Shown: positions 1 through 6,428 of the stretch, piece by piece | Layout: each line of letters opens with the position of its first letter | Position numbering within the stretch: position 1 is the stretch's first letter | Origin: CAYICL01 sp964361885 | GTDB taxonomy: Bacteria; Patescibacteriota; Microgenomatia; UBA1400; CG1-02-47-37 | Direction of reading: 5' to 3' | Length of the DNA stretch: 12,163 nucleotides | NCBI GenBank assembly: GCA_964361885.1 | Contig: CAYICL010000021.1 | Coordinates: 1-12,163 of the forward strand | The notes under the pieces: generated by a model | The model's input: only the letters and a program-made list of their open reading frames with translations | Told to the model about the DNA's origin: nothing | Databases searched by the model: none | Position numbers and translations under genes: made by a program

Positions 1-258
1 TAGCATCAGCAATAATCTAAAGCCAAAAACTGTTTGAGTCAGTGCAGCAAAATAATATATTGCTGGAGGTTTGTTGTCGTAAATTTGGCTATACAAAGTA
101 AGCCCGTGTCTAATGGCTTGACCTAATACCAAATAAATCCCCTCGTCTCCATACCAGTTAGGTTCATACAAAGAGGGGATTCTTAAAACTATCGTCAAAA
201 ACAAAATCCACACAAGACTCGGATTTTTACCTAGCCACTTCCAAAACCTTTTTAGCAT
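1..258 (-). CDS. GT-C membrane glycosyltransferase (PMT/ArnT-like), N-terminal fragment
   Basis: The frame is open from an ATG at 258 to the left edge, giving 86 residues of a longer protein. After a short basic start (MLKRFWKWLGKN) comes a membrane segment (about residues 14-28), then YGDEGIYLVLGQAIRHG at about 41-57 and YDNKPPAIYYF at about 64-74. An Asp-Glu pair in the first outer loop followed by a KPP motif is characteristic of the GT-C family (dolichyl-phosphate-mannose protein mannosyltransferase, ArnT, PMT_2), multi-pass enzymes that move a sugar from a lipid-phosphate donor onto an acceptor outside the membrane. Acceptor and sugar cannot be told. It follows the GT2 gene after 21 bases, and the two may serve one cell-surface glycosylation pathway. 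A TATAAT box 9 bases before the ATG suggests an extra internal promoter. Confidence 0.78.
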   Translation of the reverse strand, partial: MLKRFWKWLGKNPSLVWILFLTIVLRIPSLYEPNWYGDEGIYLVLGQAIRHGLTLYSQIYDNKPPAIYYFAALTQTVFGFRLLLML

Positions 259-267
259 AACTGTTTG

Positions 268-273
268 ATTATA
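268..273 (-). promoter_or_regulatory. Putative -10 box before the GT-C gene
   Basis: The minus strand reads TATAAT in the 21-base gap after the GT2 stop codon, followed by nine bases and the ATG at 258. No Shine-Dalgarno sequence and no convincing -35 box are seen. The position matches the -10 boxes before tatD and metG and would give a near-leaderless transcript. Confidence 0.4.
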
Positions 274-279
274 ACTTTT

Positions 280-1767
280 TTAGACTTTTTCCGTCACCCT
301 GTATTCCATATATCTCCCCAGCATCAATCTGGTATGAGCATCCAGTCCCGGTAAAGCCGCAAAGAAAAACCCCACCACCGGCAGCAACACAAACTCAAAT
401 GGGCTTAAAATCCGCCTCCATAACTTAACCTCTTTCGGCGCCTTTGGCTTTTGCTGCCAGTCGACAAAAATAATCGCCAGTAAAGCCACCAAAGACAGAG
501 TTAATATTCCTGACGACACTTGCGGCAAAGTCTTGCCGATAATCGTCCGGTTAAAATCTTTGTTTAACAGGGGCGGAATATTGGCCCCTAAAGTAATCGC
601 AAACCAAGTAACTGGCCACAAAATATGATCTTTTATTACATAAATCGACCTGATGGATTTTTCGAAAAAAGGCATATCTTTTACTGTCAGCCATTTATAG
701 ATAATATAAACATCATCACTTACTCCCCAAGCCCAACGTTTAATCTGCTCATACTGGTTTTTCATCGTCTTCCACCAGCTGTTGGATTCGGCTGCGTCGC
801 AAAATGACGGTAAAAAGATCGGTTCCACCTCCACTCTGCCGCGGGTTTTGTAAAATGCCTTAAAAAACATCCGGTAATCTTCCGGAATTACATCCGTATC
901 CCAGTAGCCGATCTTATCTACCAGCTTTAAGCTAATTGAATAAGTCGAAAAATTCATCAACCTGTCTTTACGCATTAAAATCCCGGTTTGCACCACACTT
1001 GATATTCGGTTATAAACCCGGGTGATTGCCGGCAGCTTCCAAATATTGTTATAAAACTGAATGGCCGACTGCCAGATTTTTGTATACCTATGCGGATCAT
1101 CCAAAAACTTAAAAGTCAAATAAGAAAAATATTGTGGGTGTAAGACCGCATCTGCGTCACTTGAAGTAATGGTGGTGTAATTTAAGTTTTCTTTCTGTTC
1201 GTCAATCAACTTCTGCTTGGCGATTTTTGCCCCCCAGGTCATATTTGAAGACTTACCTTTAACTTCACCCGGTAAATCCGGATGAAAGGTCATGATTAAA
1301 TTCTTAAATACTTCCTTAAACTCTGCCTCTAGCTTTTTGGCTTTTTCTTTAGCTGCTCCGCCCTCTCTTTTCTCAAATGATACTACCACCGTCAGATTTT
1401 CTCTCGGAAAAGTCTGTTGGCTTAAGCCTTTTAAAGTTCTTTGTAAAATGTGTAGCGGTTCCTGATAAGTCGGTATCACCACTATATGCTGTACCCGTTT
1501 CCAGTCCAAAAACGACCTAGCCTCATTAAGCCAATCGAATACCTGCGCTGCTTTTAACCGGTAATGAGCCAGTACTGACAATGAGGCTGACCATAAAGAT
1601 CGGTAGAGCCAATAAACATCAAAAGCAATAATGTAATAAGCTACTGCCGTGGGTATCACCAAAGAGCCCCAAATCGGAAAAATAATCAAAGACCAGGAAA
1701 CAAATCCCGGCAGAATCTCTAAGCCCCGGACCACCTTTTTCTCGTGCTTAATTAACCACTCTCTCAT
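280..1767 (-). CDS. Membrane-bound family 2 glycosyltransferase (BcsA-like catalytic motifs)
   Basis: This is a 495-residue integral membrane enzyme that should transfer sugars from a nucleotide-sugar donor on the cytoplasmic face. One or two membrane helices lie at about 22-55. The GT-A domain follows: VVIPTYQEP (96-104) for nucleotide binding, the DAD triad (204-206) as the metal-binding DxD motif, PED (295-297) with the likely catalytic acid, and QIKRW (341-345), matching the QxxRW motif of cellulose- and hyaluronan-synthase-like enzymes. Three more helices lie at about 381-399, 417-436 and 456-474. QxxRW suggests, but does not prove, a processive polymerase. The ATG overlaps the tatD stop as ATGA (1764-1767), so translation is probably coupled, and a GT-C gene follows. 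Product unknown; cell-surface polysaccharide or glycolipid is the natural guess. Confidence 0.85.
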   Translation of the reverse strand: MREWLIKHEKKVVRGLEILPGFVSWSLIIFPIWGSLVIPTAVAYYIIAFDVYWLYRSLWSASLSVLAHYRLKAAQVFDWLNEARSFLDWKRVQHIVVIPTYQEPLHILQRTLKGLSQQTFPRENLTVVVSFEKREGGAAKEKAKKLEAEFKEVFKNLIMTFHPDLPGEVKGKSSNMTWGAKIAKQKLIDEQKENLNYTTITSSDADAVLHPQYFSYLTFKFLDDPHRYTKIWQSAIQFYNNIWKLPAITRVYNRISSVVQTGILMRKDRLMNFSTYSISLKLVDKIGYWDTDVIPEDYRMFFKAFYKTRGRVEVEPIFLPSFCDAAESNSWWKTMKNQYEQIKRWAWGVSDDVYIIYKWLTVKDMPFFEKSIRSIYVIKDHILWPVTWFAITLGANIPPLLNKDFNRTIIGKTLPQVSSGILTLSLVALLAIIFVDWQQKPKAPKEVKLWRRILSPFEFVLLPVVGFFFAALPGLDAHTRLMLGRYMEYRVTEKV

Positions 1768-2597
1768 AGATTAAATAATTCCTGGGCATTTTTAGTGGTT
1801 ATTTTCTCCAGCTTGTCCACTTCAACCTTTTTAAGCTTAGCCAGGAAGTTGGCCACGACCTTAACATTAGCCGGCTCATTCCTCAAATATTTACCCCTTG
1901 TTTGTCGCAGGGGCATAGGGGTTAAGTAGGGCGAATCTGTTTCTATCACCAATCTATTCAGCGGCACTTCTTTAGCCAGTTTTTGTACCTCTTGGCTATA
2001 TGTCACATTACCGTCTACTCCGATATAAAAACCCATCTTCAAACCTTGCTTTAAATACTTTTTGGTTCCGGAAATACAATGTAGCACTCCCCGGGGATAC
2101 CGGCAGTCACTTTTACAAAAATGATCAATCGTATCCAACACTTCCATGTCTGCCTTGCGGTTATGAATCACCATCGGTAAATTCATTTCTTTTGCCAACT
2201 GTATCTGCATTCCAAAAACCTGTTTCTGTAAGTTTTTTAATTTCTGCCATTCTGTTTTCGAACTTCTAATACTAATATGATAGTCTAAGCCACACTCTCC
2301 GATTCCTACCAGTTTTTTATCTTTAGCCAGTTTTTTCAGCTGATCGGTAATCTGGGCCAACTGGACCCTGGCATAAGCCAGTTTAATAAAAGACCCGACA
2401 TGATGAGGGTGATACCCGACAGTGGCATATAAAGCCTTATTTTGCTTAGCCATTTCTATTGCTTTTTCACTGGTTTTAATATCTGTCCCCACCACCACCA
2501 TTTTATTTACTCCCATTTCTTGGGCTCTGCGTACCGCCTCCTGCCAGTCGGTCTTAAACGCCTCAAAATTCAAATGCGTGTGTGTATCTATTAGCAT
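1764..2597 (-). CDS. tatD: TatD-family metal-dependent hydrolase (DNase)
   Basis: This 277-residue protein is close to the usual TatD length of about 260. All metal-site motifs of the TIM-barrel amidohydrolase fold are visible: the HxH pair H6/H8 in DTHTHL, GYHPH (61-65), GECGLDY (100-106) with the metal-bridging Glu101, H145 in MVIHNRK, H173 in VLHCISGT, and D221 in ETDSPYLTP, followed by RNEP (239-242). TatD proteins are cytoplasmic 3'-5' exonucleases acting on single-stranded DNA and RNA and are linked to repair. The ATG at 2597 has no Shine-Dalgarno sequence, but a TATAAT lies six bases upstream, which supports this start and a leaderless transcript. Its stop overlaps the GT2 start. metG and tatD are adjacent in many bacteria (for example Bacillus subtilis metS-yabD). 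Confidence 0.93.
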   Translation of the reverse strand: MLIDTHTHLNFEAFKTDWQEAVRRAQEMGVNKMVVVGTDIKTSEKAIEMAKQNKALYATVGYHPHHVGSFIKLAYARVQLAQITDQLKKLAKDKKLVGIGECGLDYHISIRSSKTEWQKLKNLQKQVFGMQIQLAKEMNLPMVIHNRKADMEVLDTIDHFCKSDCRYPRGVLHCISGTKKYLKQGLKMGFYIGVDGNVTYSQEVQKLAKEVPLNRLVIETDSPYLTPMPLRQTRGKYLRNEPANVKVVANFLAKLKKVEVDKLEKITTKNAQELFNL

Positions 2598-2603
2598 GAG
2601 GTA

Positions 2604-2609
2604 ATTATA
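2604..2609 (-). promoter_or_regulatory. Putative -10 box of a leaderless tatD promoter
   Basis: The minus strand has a perfect TATAAT in the 27-base gap between the nitroreductase stop and tatD, with six bases (TACCTC) before the ATG. Transcription normally starts about seven bases after the -10 box, so the mRNA would begin at or beside the A of the ATG. No good -35 box is visible at 16-18 bases. Confidence 0.5.
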
Positions 2610-2624
2610 TCCTACCCAACCTAA

Positions 2625-3212
2625 TCACCATTCATTCCAATGAACTAGTTTCTCGATTTTGGTTCGTTTTTGTGGGTAAGGCGGATTTTTTTGATAACCC
2701 AGGGTAATTAAGGCAGTGGCTTTCCAGTTTTTAGGAATTTTTAAAATTTTTTCTACTCCGGGAAAATCAAAGGCGCCGACCCAGCAAGACGCCAAGCCCT
2801 TATCGGTTGCTGCCAAAAGCAAAGTCGCTCCGGCGGTATCCGCATCCTGCAAAGGGTAGAGCCGCTTCCAAATCAGATAGTTAATGTCAAATTTTTTGGG
2901 CAAAGCCATCTGCCATTTTCCCTTAATGATTTTGATTAAGTCTTTTTTTGGGAAAAATCCTTGAGTATTGGTAGCCATCACCACGACCACCGGTGCTTCT
3001 AAAATATGTTCCTGTTTACAAGCGGCCAAATAAATCTTTTTTTTGATTTTAGGATCGTCAATGACAATAAAATGCCTGTTTTCCAAACCACAGGCTGTTG
3101 GCGCCAAATGGGCCAGTTCCAAAAGCTCTTTCATTAAGCCTCTGGAAACTTTTTTATTTTGATAACTTCTGATGCTGCGGCGGGCCTTTATGGCCGATAT
3201 TAGCGTCATCAT
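2625..3212 (-). CDS. Nitroreductase-family FMN oxidoreductase
   Basis: This 195-residue protein is a typical-length member of the NADH oxidase/nitroreductase family, cytoplasmic dimers that use FMN and NAD(P)H to reduce nitro groups, quinones or other small molecules. Visible signatures are the FMN-phosphate-binding RRSIRSY (11-17), LAPTACGLENRHFIVI (37-52, the usual AP-S-N-Q region), DADTAGATLLLAATDKGLASCWVGAF (123-148, the conserved helix and GL-x-C-W turn) and LITLGYQKNPP (168-178). The ATG at 3212 (or the second ATG at 3209) sits inside the 3' end of the cupin gene, with a 59-base overlap in another frame. Because RRSIRSY begins only ten residues in, no later start would keep the domain intact. 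No Shine-Dalgarno sequence is seen, so reinitiation after the cupin is plausible. The substrate cannot be predicted. Confidence 0.88.
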   Translation of the reverse strand: MMTLISAIKARRSIRSYQNKKVSRGLMKELLELAHLAPTACGLENRHFIVIDDPKIKKKIYLAACKQEHILEAPVVVVMATNTQGFFPKKDLIKIIKGKWQMALPKKFDINYLIWKRLYPLQDADTAGATLLLAATDKGLASCWVGAFDFPGVEKILKIPKNWKATALITLGYQKNPPYPQKRTKIEKLVHWNEW

Positions 3213-3495
3213 ACGGCGGCAGATAAATACATAATATTTTTAGATTTTTTTTACTGTTGTTTTTTAGAAACATCTTTTGACCGGCTTTAATTGTAACTAA
3301 ATCTCCTTTTTTAATTGGTTTGCTTTCAAATAACCCTTTTCCGCTAATTACATAGTATATGGCGACGCCTTTTTTCAGGTAAGTTCCCGGTTCGTCTGGT
3401 GTAGAGCCCGGGGTAATAATATCCACCCCAACGCTTAATTCTTTAGTCACCCCGACTATAATTAATTCACCCCAGGGAAACTTAATTTTTTCCAT
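3154..3495 (-). CDS. Small cupin-fold protein lacking the usual metal-binding histidines
   Basis: This 113-residue protein matches a single cupin barrel: PGSTPDEPGTYLKKGVAIYYVISGKGLF (about 29-56) corresponds to cupin motif 1 and KKGDLVTIKAGQKMFLKNNS (about 62-81) to motif 2. The HxH...E and later His ligands of metal-binding cupins are missing; position Phe76 stands where His is usual, and the only histidines (102, 108) lie in the tail. It may therefore be a sugar- or small-ligand-binding cupin or a regulator rather than a metalloenzyme. The ATG comes one base after the metG stop, with AAGG seven bases upstream as a Shine-Dalgarno sequence. Its last 19 codons or so overlap the nitroreductase gene. 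Co-transcription with a nitroreductase hints at a shared small-molecule role, but no function is assigned. Confidence 0.8.
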   Translation of the reverse strand: MEKIKFPWGELIIVGVTKELSVGVDIITPGSTPDEPGTYLKKGVAIYYVISGKGLFESKPIKKGDLVTIKAGQKMFLKNNSKKNLKILCIYLPPYDDANIGHKGPPQHQKLSK

Positions 3496-3496
3496 A

Positions 3497-4909
3497 TTAA
3501 AGCCTTGGGAAAAGTCCTTTATCTATTTTAATTTTACTACCGGTAAATATTTTCTCAATTTTTGCCGCCGTTTCCGGCAGAAAGATTTGTAACTGCCACG
3601 ACAAGGTCAAAATCTTTTTGGCATAGTCGACGAGCTTGTCTTTTCTTTGTTCGGCGTTTTTCTCCCAAGGGGCAAAACAAGAAATTTCCAGATCCAAACT
3701 TCTGACACTTTCCCATAATTTAGTTAACGCCAAATTAAATTCATAGCGGTCTAAATAGTCGCTAACGGTAATTTGTTTTTCAAAATTTTTAATTCCAACC
3801 AAACCGTCCTTTTCGCACAGCGTCGCTACCCTGGAAACCAAATTCCCCAACCCATTAGCCAAATCCGCGTTATACACCTCTTTAAACCTCGCTTCGGTAA
3901 AGTCCCCGTCAGACTGAGTCGGAATTTCTTTTAAGAGGTAATACCTCACCCCATCTACACCATATTTATTTAAAATCTCCTCCGGATCAATCACATTACC
4001 CAAAGACTTAGCCATTTTTTGCCCGCCTGAAGTCACATAACCATGAACCAACACTGTTTTAGGTAAGGGGAGTCCGGCTGACAATAGCATTGCCGGCCAG
4101 TAAACCGTGTGGAACCGGTAAATACCCTTACCGATCACATGTATTTCTGCCGGCCACCATTTTTCCCACAGCTTTTGGTCATAACCCCAGCCAACCGCGG
4201 TCATATATATTGTCAAAGCGTCAAACCAGACATACATCACTTGTTTAGGATCATCCGGTACCGGAATACCCCAGCCGCCCAAGCGTTCCTGAGGTCTGGA
4301 AACCGAAAAATCCTCCAAGCCTTGTTTAATAAATCCCAAAGTCTCATTCTTTCTGATTCCCGGCAGCACTTTTAATTCATCCTTGGAAATTAATTTCTCT
4401 AACCTATCTTGATACTTGGACAGCTTGAAAAAATAGTTTTCTTCCTCTACGTCTTCTGGTGTTGTTAAATGTTCCGGGCACTTGCCCTCCACCAACTCGT
4501 TTTTGGTATAAAACTGCTCGCAGCCCACGCAATAAAGCCCTTTATACTTTTTCTTGTAAATATCCCCGTTTTTTACGCATAACTTCCATAGCTCCTGCAC
4601 CCCAGGCCAATGTAATTTTTGATCAGTTGCCCGGCGCCAAACGTCGAAAGCGACATTTAAGTGTTTCAAGTGGTCCAAAAACGCCTGGGTATTTTTGTCG
4701 GCCAGCTGTTGCGGTTCCAGTTTTTCTTTTTTAGCCGCCTCCAAAATCTTTTGTCCGTTCTCGTCCGATCCGCAGGTAAACATCACCTCATCACCAATTA
4801 ATTGGTGGTATCGGTTAATCACATCAGAGATTGTAAACTCAAGTGCATGGCCCACGTGTGGCCAAGAGTTGGTATAAGGGATCGCATTGGTAATATAGAA
4901 TTTTGACAT
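3497..4909 (-). CDS. metG: Methionyl-tRNA synthetase, short form
   Basis: This class I synthetase charges tRNA-Met with methionine in the cytoplasm. The N-terminus FYITNAIPYTNSWPHVGHA carries the HIGH-type motif as HVGH (18-21). An insert has zinc-type ligands C127/C130 and C144/H147 (CVGC...CPEH), a Cys-to-His variant of the usual knuckle. MYVWFDALTIY (225-235) belongs to the methionine site, and the KMSKS loop reads KMAKS (298-302). An anticodon-binding helical domain ends the protein. At 470 residues it lacks the C-terminal tRNA-binding (EMAP/OB) domain found in longer bacterial forms. The ATG at 4909 has no Shine-Dalgarno sequence; an extended -10 (TGATAAAAT) lies six bases upstream, suggesting a leaderless mRNA. 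It heads the minus-strand operon. Confidence 0.96.
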   Translation of the reverse strand: MSKFYITNAIPYTNSWPHVGHALEFTISDVINRYHQLIGDEVMFTCGSDENGQKILEAAKKEKLEPQQLADKNTQAFLDHLKHLNVAFDVWRRATDQKLHWPGVQELWKLCVKNGDIYKKKYKGLYCVGCEQFYTKNELVEGKCPEHLTTPEDVEEENYFFKLSKYQDRLEKLISKDELKVLPGIRKNETLGFIKQGLEDFSVSRPQERLGGWGIPVPDDPKQVMYVWFDALTIYMTAVGWGYDQKLWEKWWPAEIHVIGKGIYRFHTVYWPAMLLSAGLPLPKTVLVHGYVTSGGQKMAKSLGNVIDPEEILNKYGVDGVRYYLLKEIPTQSDGDFTEARFKEVYNADLANGLGNLVSRVATLCEKDGLVGIKNFEKQITVSDYLDRYEFNLALTKLWESVRSLDLEISCFAPWEKNAEQRKDKLVDYAKKILTLSWQLQIFLPETAAKIEKIFTGSKIKIDKGLFPRL

Positions 4910-4915
4910 AAACTG

Positions 4916-4924
4916 ATTTTATCA
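4916..4924 (-). promoter_or_regulatory. Extended -10 promoter of metG (leaderless)
   Basis: The minus strand reads TGATAAAAT, a TGn extended -10 box, then six bases and the metG ATG. It starts only two bases after the stop codon of the homing endonuclease gene, so any -35 region would lie inside that gene; none resembling TTGACA is visible, consistent with an extended -10 promoter. Confidence 0.5.
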
Positions 4925-4926
4925 GA

Positions 4927-5865
4927 TTACAATCTTGATAATAGGTTTTTCAATGCTAATTTAGCCATCTTTACTCTATTAAAATGCCGCAGGTATGGGA
5001 ACAATCGACTTAAGCACTTAAAAGTAGCCATTTTTTCAGATAAGCTTATTCTCCAAAAATCACCGTTTTGTTTGTTTTTCCCGGCAGGGGTTTCTAAGTT
5101 GAAAGAGTTTTGAATTTGTAGGGCCAATAGTTTGTTGTGAATCTTGCTAAGTATTTTTTTGTCATATGATCCGACTCTAAATCTTGTCATTTTGTTGTAA
5201 ATTCCTATACTCCCTTCAGCGTCTGTATAGCCGGCGAAAAAAGCAAAAAAACATTCTTCATCTTCTACTATCCACTTGGGAATATTTTTAAACTTGATTG
5301 TTAGAAAATCAAAGGATTTATTTAACGAAGTAGCAAAGGTAAATACCTTCCGATTTTTGTATATTGTTTTTCCTATCCAAATTGGTCCATATTTTGCAAA
5401 CAATTTTTTCATCATTATTAGCTGATCAATCTTAGTTGTATTAGAAGAAACATGGATGAAGTTTAATGATTTTGTGATATGAAGATCGCCAATTCTAAAT
5501 CCAATTAAATGAGCCTTTTCAATTAAACTTCCAGAAAAATTTAATCTTTTGTGAATTATGTTTGATTCCCAGCAAGACCTTGACTTAATGTTGTATTTTC
5601 TTATCTTTCTCAAAACCGCAGCCGAACAACACCCAAGTTTTTTACCAATTGATGCCATTGATAAACCCTGGTTATAGAGAGACTCAATAAGTTCTTTTGA
5701 TGTGTGAATAACTTTTCTTGGCCTAGTGGGGATTTGAAAAGACTTCAACCAATAATAGACAGTTTTAGCATCACAGTCACAAATTTCAGATATTTGGTAG
5801 GTAGATAAACCTTCTTTTAGATACCAATTACTAAGTTGTTGTTTTGTAAAAAAGGAAGAGGGCAT
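4927..5865 (-). CDS. Free-standing LAGLIDADG homing endonuclease with tandem N-terminal helix-turn-helix motifs
   Basis: This 312-residue protein (counting from the ATG at 5865) has two LAGLIDADG motifs: LIGFRIGDL at about 120-128 (acidic Asp127) and FAGYTDAEG at about 210-218 (acidic Glu217), the pattern of a monomeric site-specific endonuclease with both catalytic acids present. Upstream are two helix-turn-helix-like segments, about 14-48 (STYQISEICDCDAKTVYYWL) and 58-96 (SMASIGKKLGCCSAAVLRKI), likely target-recognition or regulatory modules. A frame-extending TTG start at 5883 is possible, but TATTAT seven bases before the ATG favours the ATG. The gene is AT-richer than its neighbours (16 G/C in 5401-5460 against 30 in 7021-7080), a sign of horizontal acquisition. 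No intron or intein is seen around it. It sits between metG and the TrpR-like gene. Confidence 0.85.
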   Translation of the reverse strand: MPSSFFTKQQLSNWYLKEGLSTYQISEICDCDAKTVYYWLKSFQIPTRPRKVIHTSKELIESLYNQGLSMASIGKKLGCCSAAVLRKIRKYNIKSRSCWESNIIHKRLNFSGSLIEKAHLIGFRIGDLHITKSLNFIHVSSNTTKIDQLIMMKKLFAKYGPIWIGKTIYKNRKVFTFATSLNKSFDFLTIKFKNIPKWIVEDEECFFAFFAGYTDAEGSIGIYNKMTRFRVGSYDKKILSKIHNKLLALQIQNSFNLETPAGKNKQNGDFWRISLSEKMATFKCLSRLFPYLRHFNRVKMAKLALKNLLSRL

Positions 5866-5872
5866 TACCCTA

Positions 5873-5878
5873 ATAATA
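5873..5878 (-). promoter_or_regulatory. Putative -10 box of the homing endonuclease gene
   Basis: The minus strand reads TATTAT, seven bases before the ATG at 5865. The intervening bases are TAGGGTA, whose AGGG is too close to the ATG for a usual Shine-Dalgarno sequence. Spacing matches the metG and tatD boxes and helps choose the ATG over the upstream TTG. Confidence 0.4.
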
Positions 5879-5909
5879 CCCAAAATTAACAGGCATTACA
5901 AGTAGCAGT

Positions 5910-5920
5910 TATGTTAGAAT
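5910..5920 (+). promoter_or_regulatory. Extended -10 promoter, identical 11-mer to the one before rmuC
   Basis: TATGTTAGAAT contains TGTTAGAAT, an extended -10 box (TGn plus TAGAAT), and is followed after six bases by an ATG at 5927. The same 11 bases occur at 6768-6778 upstream of rmuC. A rightward leaderless transcript is predicted, partly antisense to the 3' end of the TrpR-like gene. Confidence 0.45.
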
Positions 5921-5926
5921 GTCTTA

Positions 5927-6016
5927 ATGATTCGGTTAATTATTTTTGACTGGGTGGCTATCTTACCATCAAAGAAGAACTTTGGCAGCAACTTATCTCT
6001 TAAACACTTTTTTTAA
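5927..6016 (+). pseudogene. Short ORF resembling a HAD-hydrolase N-terminus; possible gene remnant
   Basis: An ATG placed six bases after an extended -10 opens 29 codons, with protein MIRLIIFDWVAIL then an unrelated-looking tail (PSKKNFGSNLSLKHFF). The first 13 residues resemble the first strand and motif I of HAD-superfamily phosphatases (typical form MIKAIIFDWGGVL, nucleophile Asp8). The residue two after the Asp is Val, not the usual Asp or Gly, and nothing further of the fold follows; the ORF ends inside the 3' end of the opposing TrpR-like gene. It may be a HAD gene cut off by a rearrangement, leaving its promoter and start, or a chance small peptide. A functional enzyme is excluded by length. 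Confidence 0.35.
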
Positions 6017-6364
6017 GCTCAAACTTACTTTTTCCGCCATCTCTCCGGCCCACTCATCCGCCTCAATTGTCTTGATGGCTAACTGCAAACCCTCGCCGCC
6101 TTTTTCCAGCCATTTTTGCACACTGGCAATCGTGGCTGACGACACTTTTAAATCCTGCCTGATTGCCTCATATGATTTGTTTTTTGACAAATAATAAGCA
6201 ATTCCCAGTCTTTTGGCCAAAACCGTTCTCTCCGTTTCACTTAAAACATCCTCTAGAAACTTTTCCACCTCGTTTGGTTTTTTTAAGTCCGCAATTACCT
6301 GGTACAAAGATTTAAAAATCTTTTTTTCAATTGACTTAGAAACATCTTGTTTGGATACCTGCAT
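5993..6364 (-). CDS. TrpR/YerC-YecD family DNA-binding repressor
   Basis: This 123-residue helical protein fits the Trp repressor superfamily, YerC/YecD branch: a helical N-terminal dimerisation region (about 10-42), LSETERTVLAKRLGIAYYL (41-59), then the helix-turn-helix SYEAIRQDLKVSSATIASVQKWL (64-86), whose second half is the recognition helix. YerC-type proteins are cytoplasmic regulators, mostly of unknown ligand; in Bacillus subtilis yerC lies near the pcrB-pcrA helicase genes, and here a UvrD-family helicase is also close. The ATG at 6364 is preceded by AAAGG and GGCGGA within 15 bases, a plausible Shine-Dalgarno region, unlike most first genes here. Its promoter is overlapped by a perfect palindrome, so it probably represses itself. 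Tryptophan binding cannot be assumed. Confidence 0.85.
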   Translation of the reverse strand: MQVSKQDVSKSIEKKIFKSLYQVIADLKKPNEVEKFLEDVLSETERTVLAKRLGIAYYLSKNKSYEAIRQDLKVSSATIASVQKWLEKGGEGLQLAIKTIEADEWAGEMAEKVSLSLKKVFKR

Positions 6365-6384
6365 ATTGATCCGCCTTTGGTGGA

Positions 6385-6402
6385 AGTTTAATTAATTAAA
6401 CT
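6385..6402. promoter_or_regulatory. Perfect 18-bp palindrome, likely operator of the TrpR-like repressor
   Basis: AGTTTAATTAATTAAACT reads the same on both strands. It overlaps the last three bases of the -10 box and covers the predicted transcription start (about 6393) of the TrpR-like gene, the classic place for a blocking repressor. TrpR-family operators are palindromes of similar size (Escherichia coli trp operator core ACTAGTTAACTAGT), with which it shares the GTT/AAC symmetry. Confidence 0.6.
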
Positions 6403-6428
6403 ATAGGAACTTTTTATCTTTTTGTCAA
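6400..6428 (-). promoter_or_regulatory. Sigma-70-type promoter of the TrpR-like gene
   Basis: On the minus strand TTGACA (6428-6423) is followed by exactly 17 bases and TATAGT (6405-6400). The -35 box overlaps the stop codon of the upstream membrane-protein gene. The predicted leader is about 29 bases and carries a Shine-Dalgarno-like region, making this the only full-consensus promoter in the window. Confidence 0.72.

Noticed and set aside
4109..4734. Rightward open frames of about 90 codons inside metG, and similar ones in tatD and the helicase gene
   Set aside because: They lie antisense or out of frame within well-conserved genes, lack recognisable domains or promoter boxes, and are shadows.
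3497..4909. Intein or intron in metG, suggested by the neighbouring homing endonuclease
   Set aside because: The MetG motifs run continuously in one 470-residue frame with no insertion and no splice-type residues.
5866..5883. TTG start at 5883 for the homing endonuclease, adding six residues
   Set aside because: The -10 box TATTAT (5873-5878) lies between this TTG and the ATG at 5865, at the spacing seen for other genes, so a transcript from it would not include the TTG.
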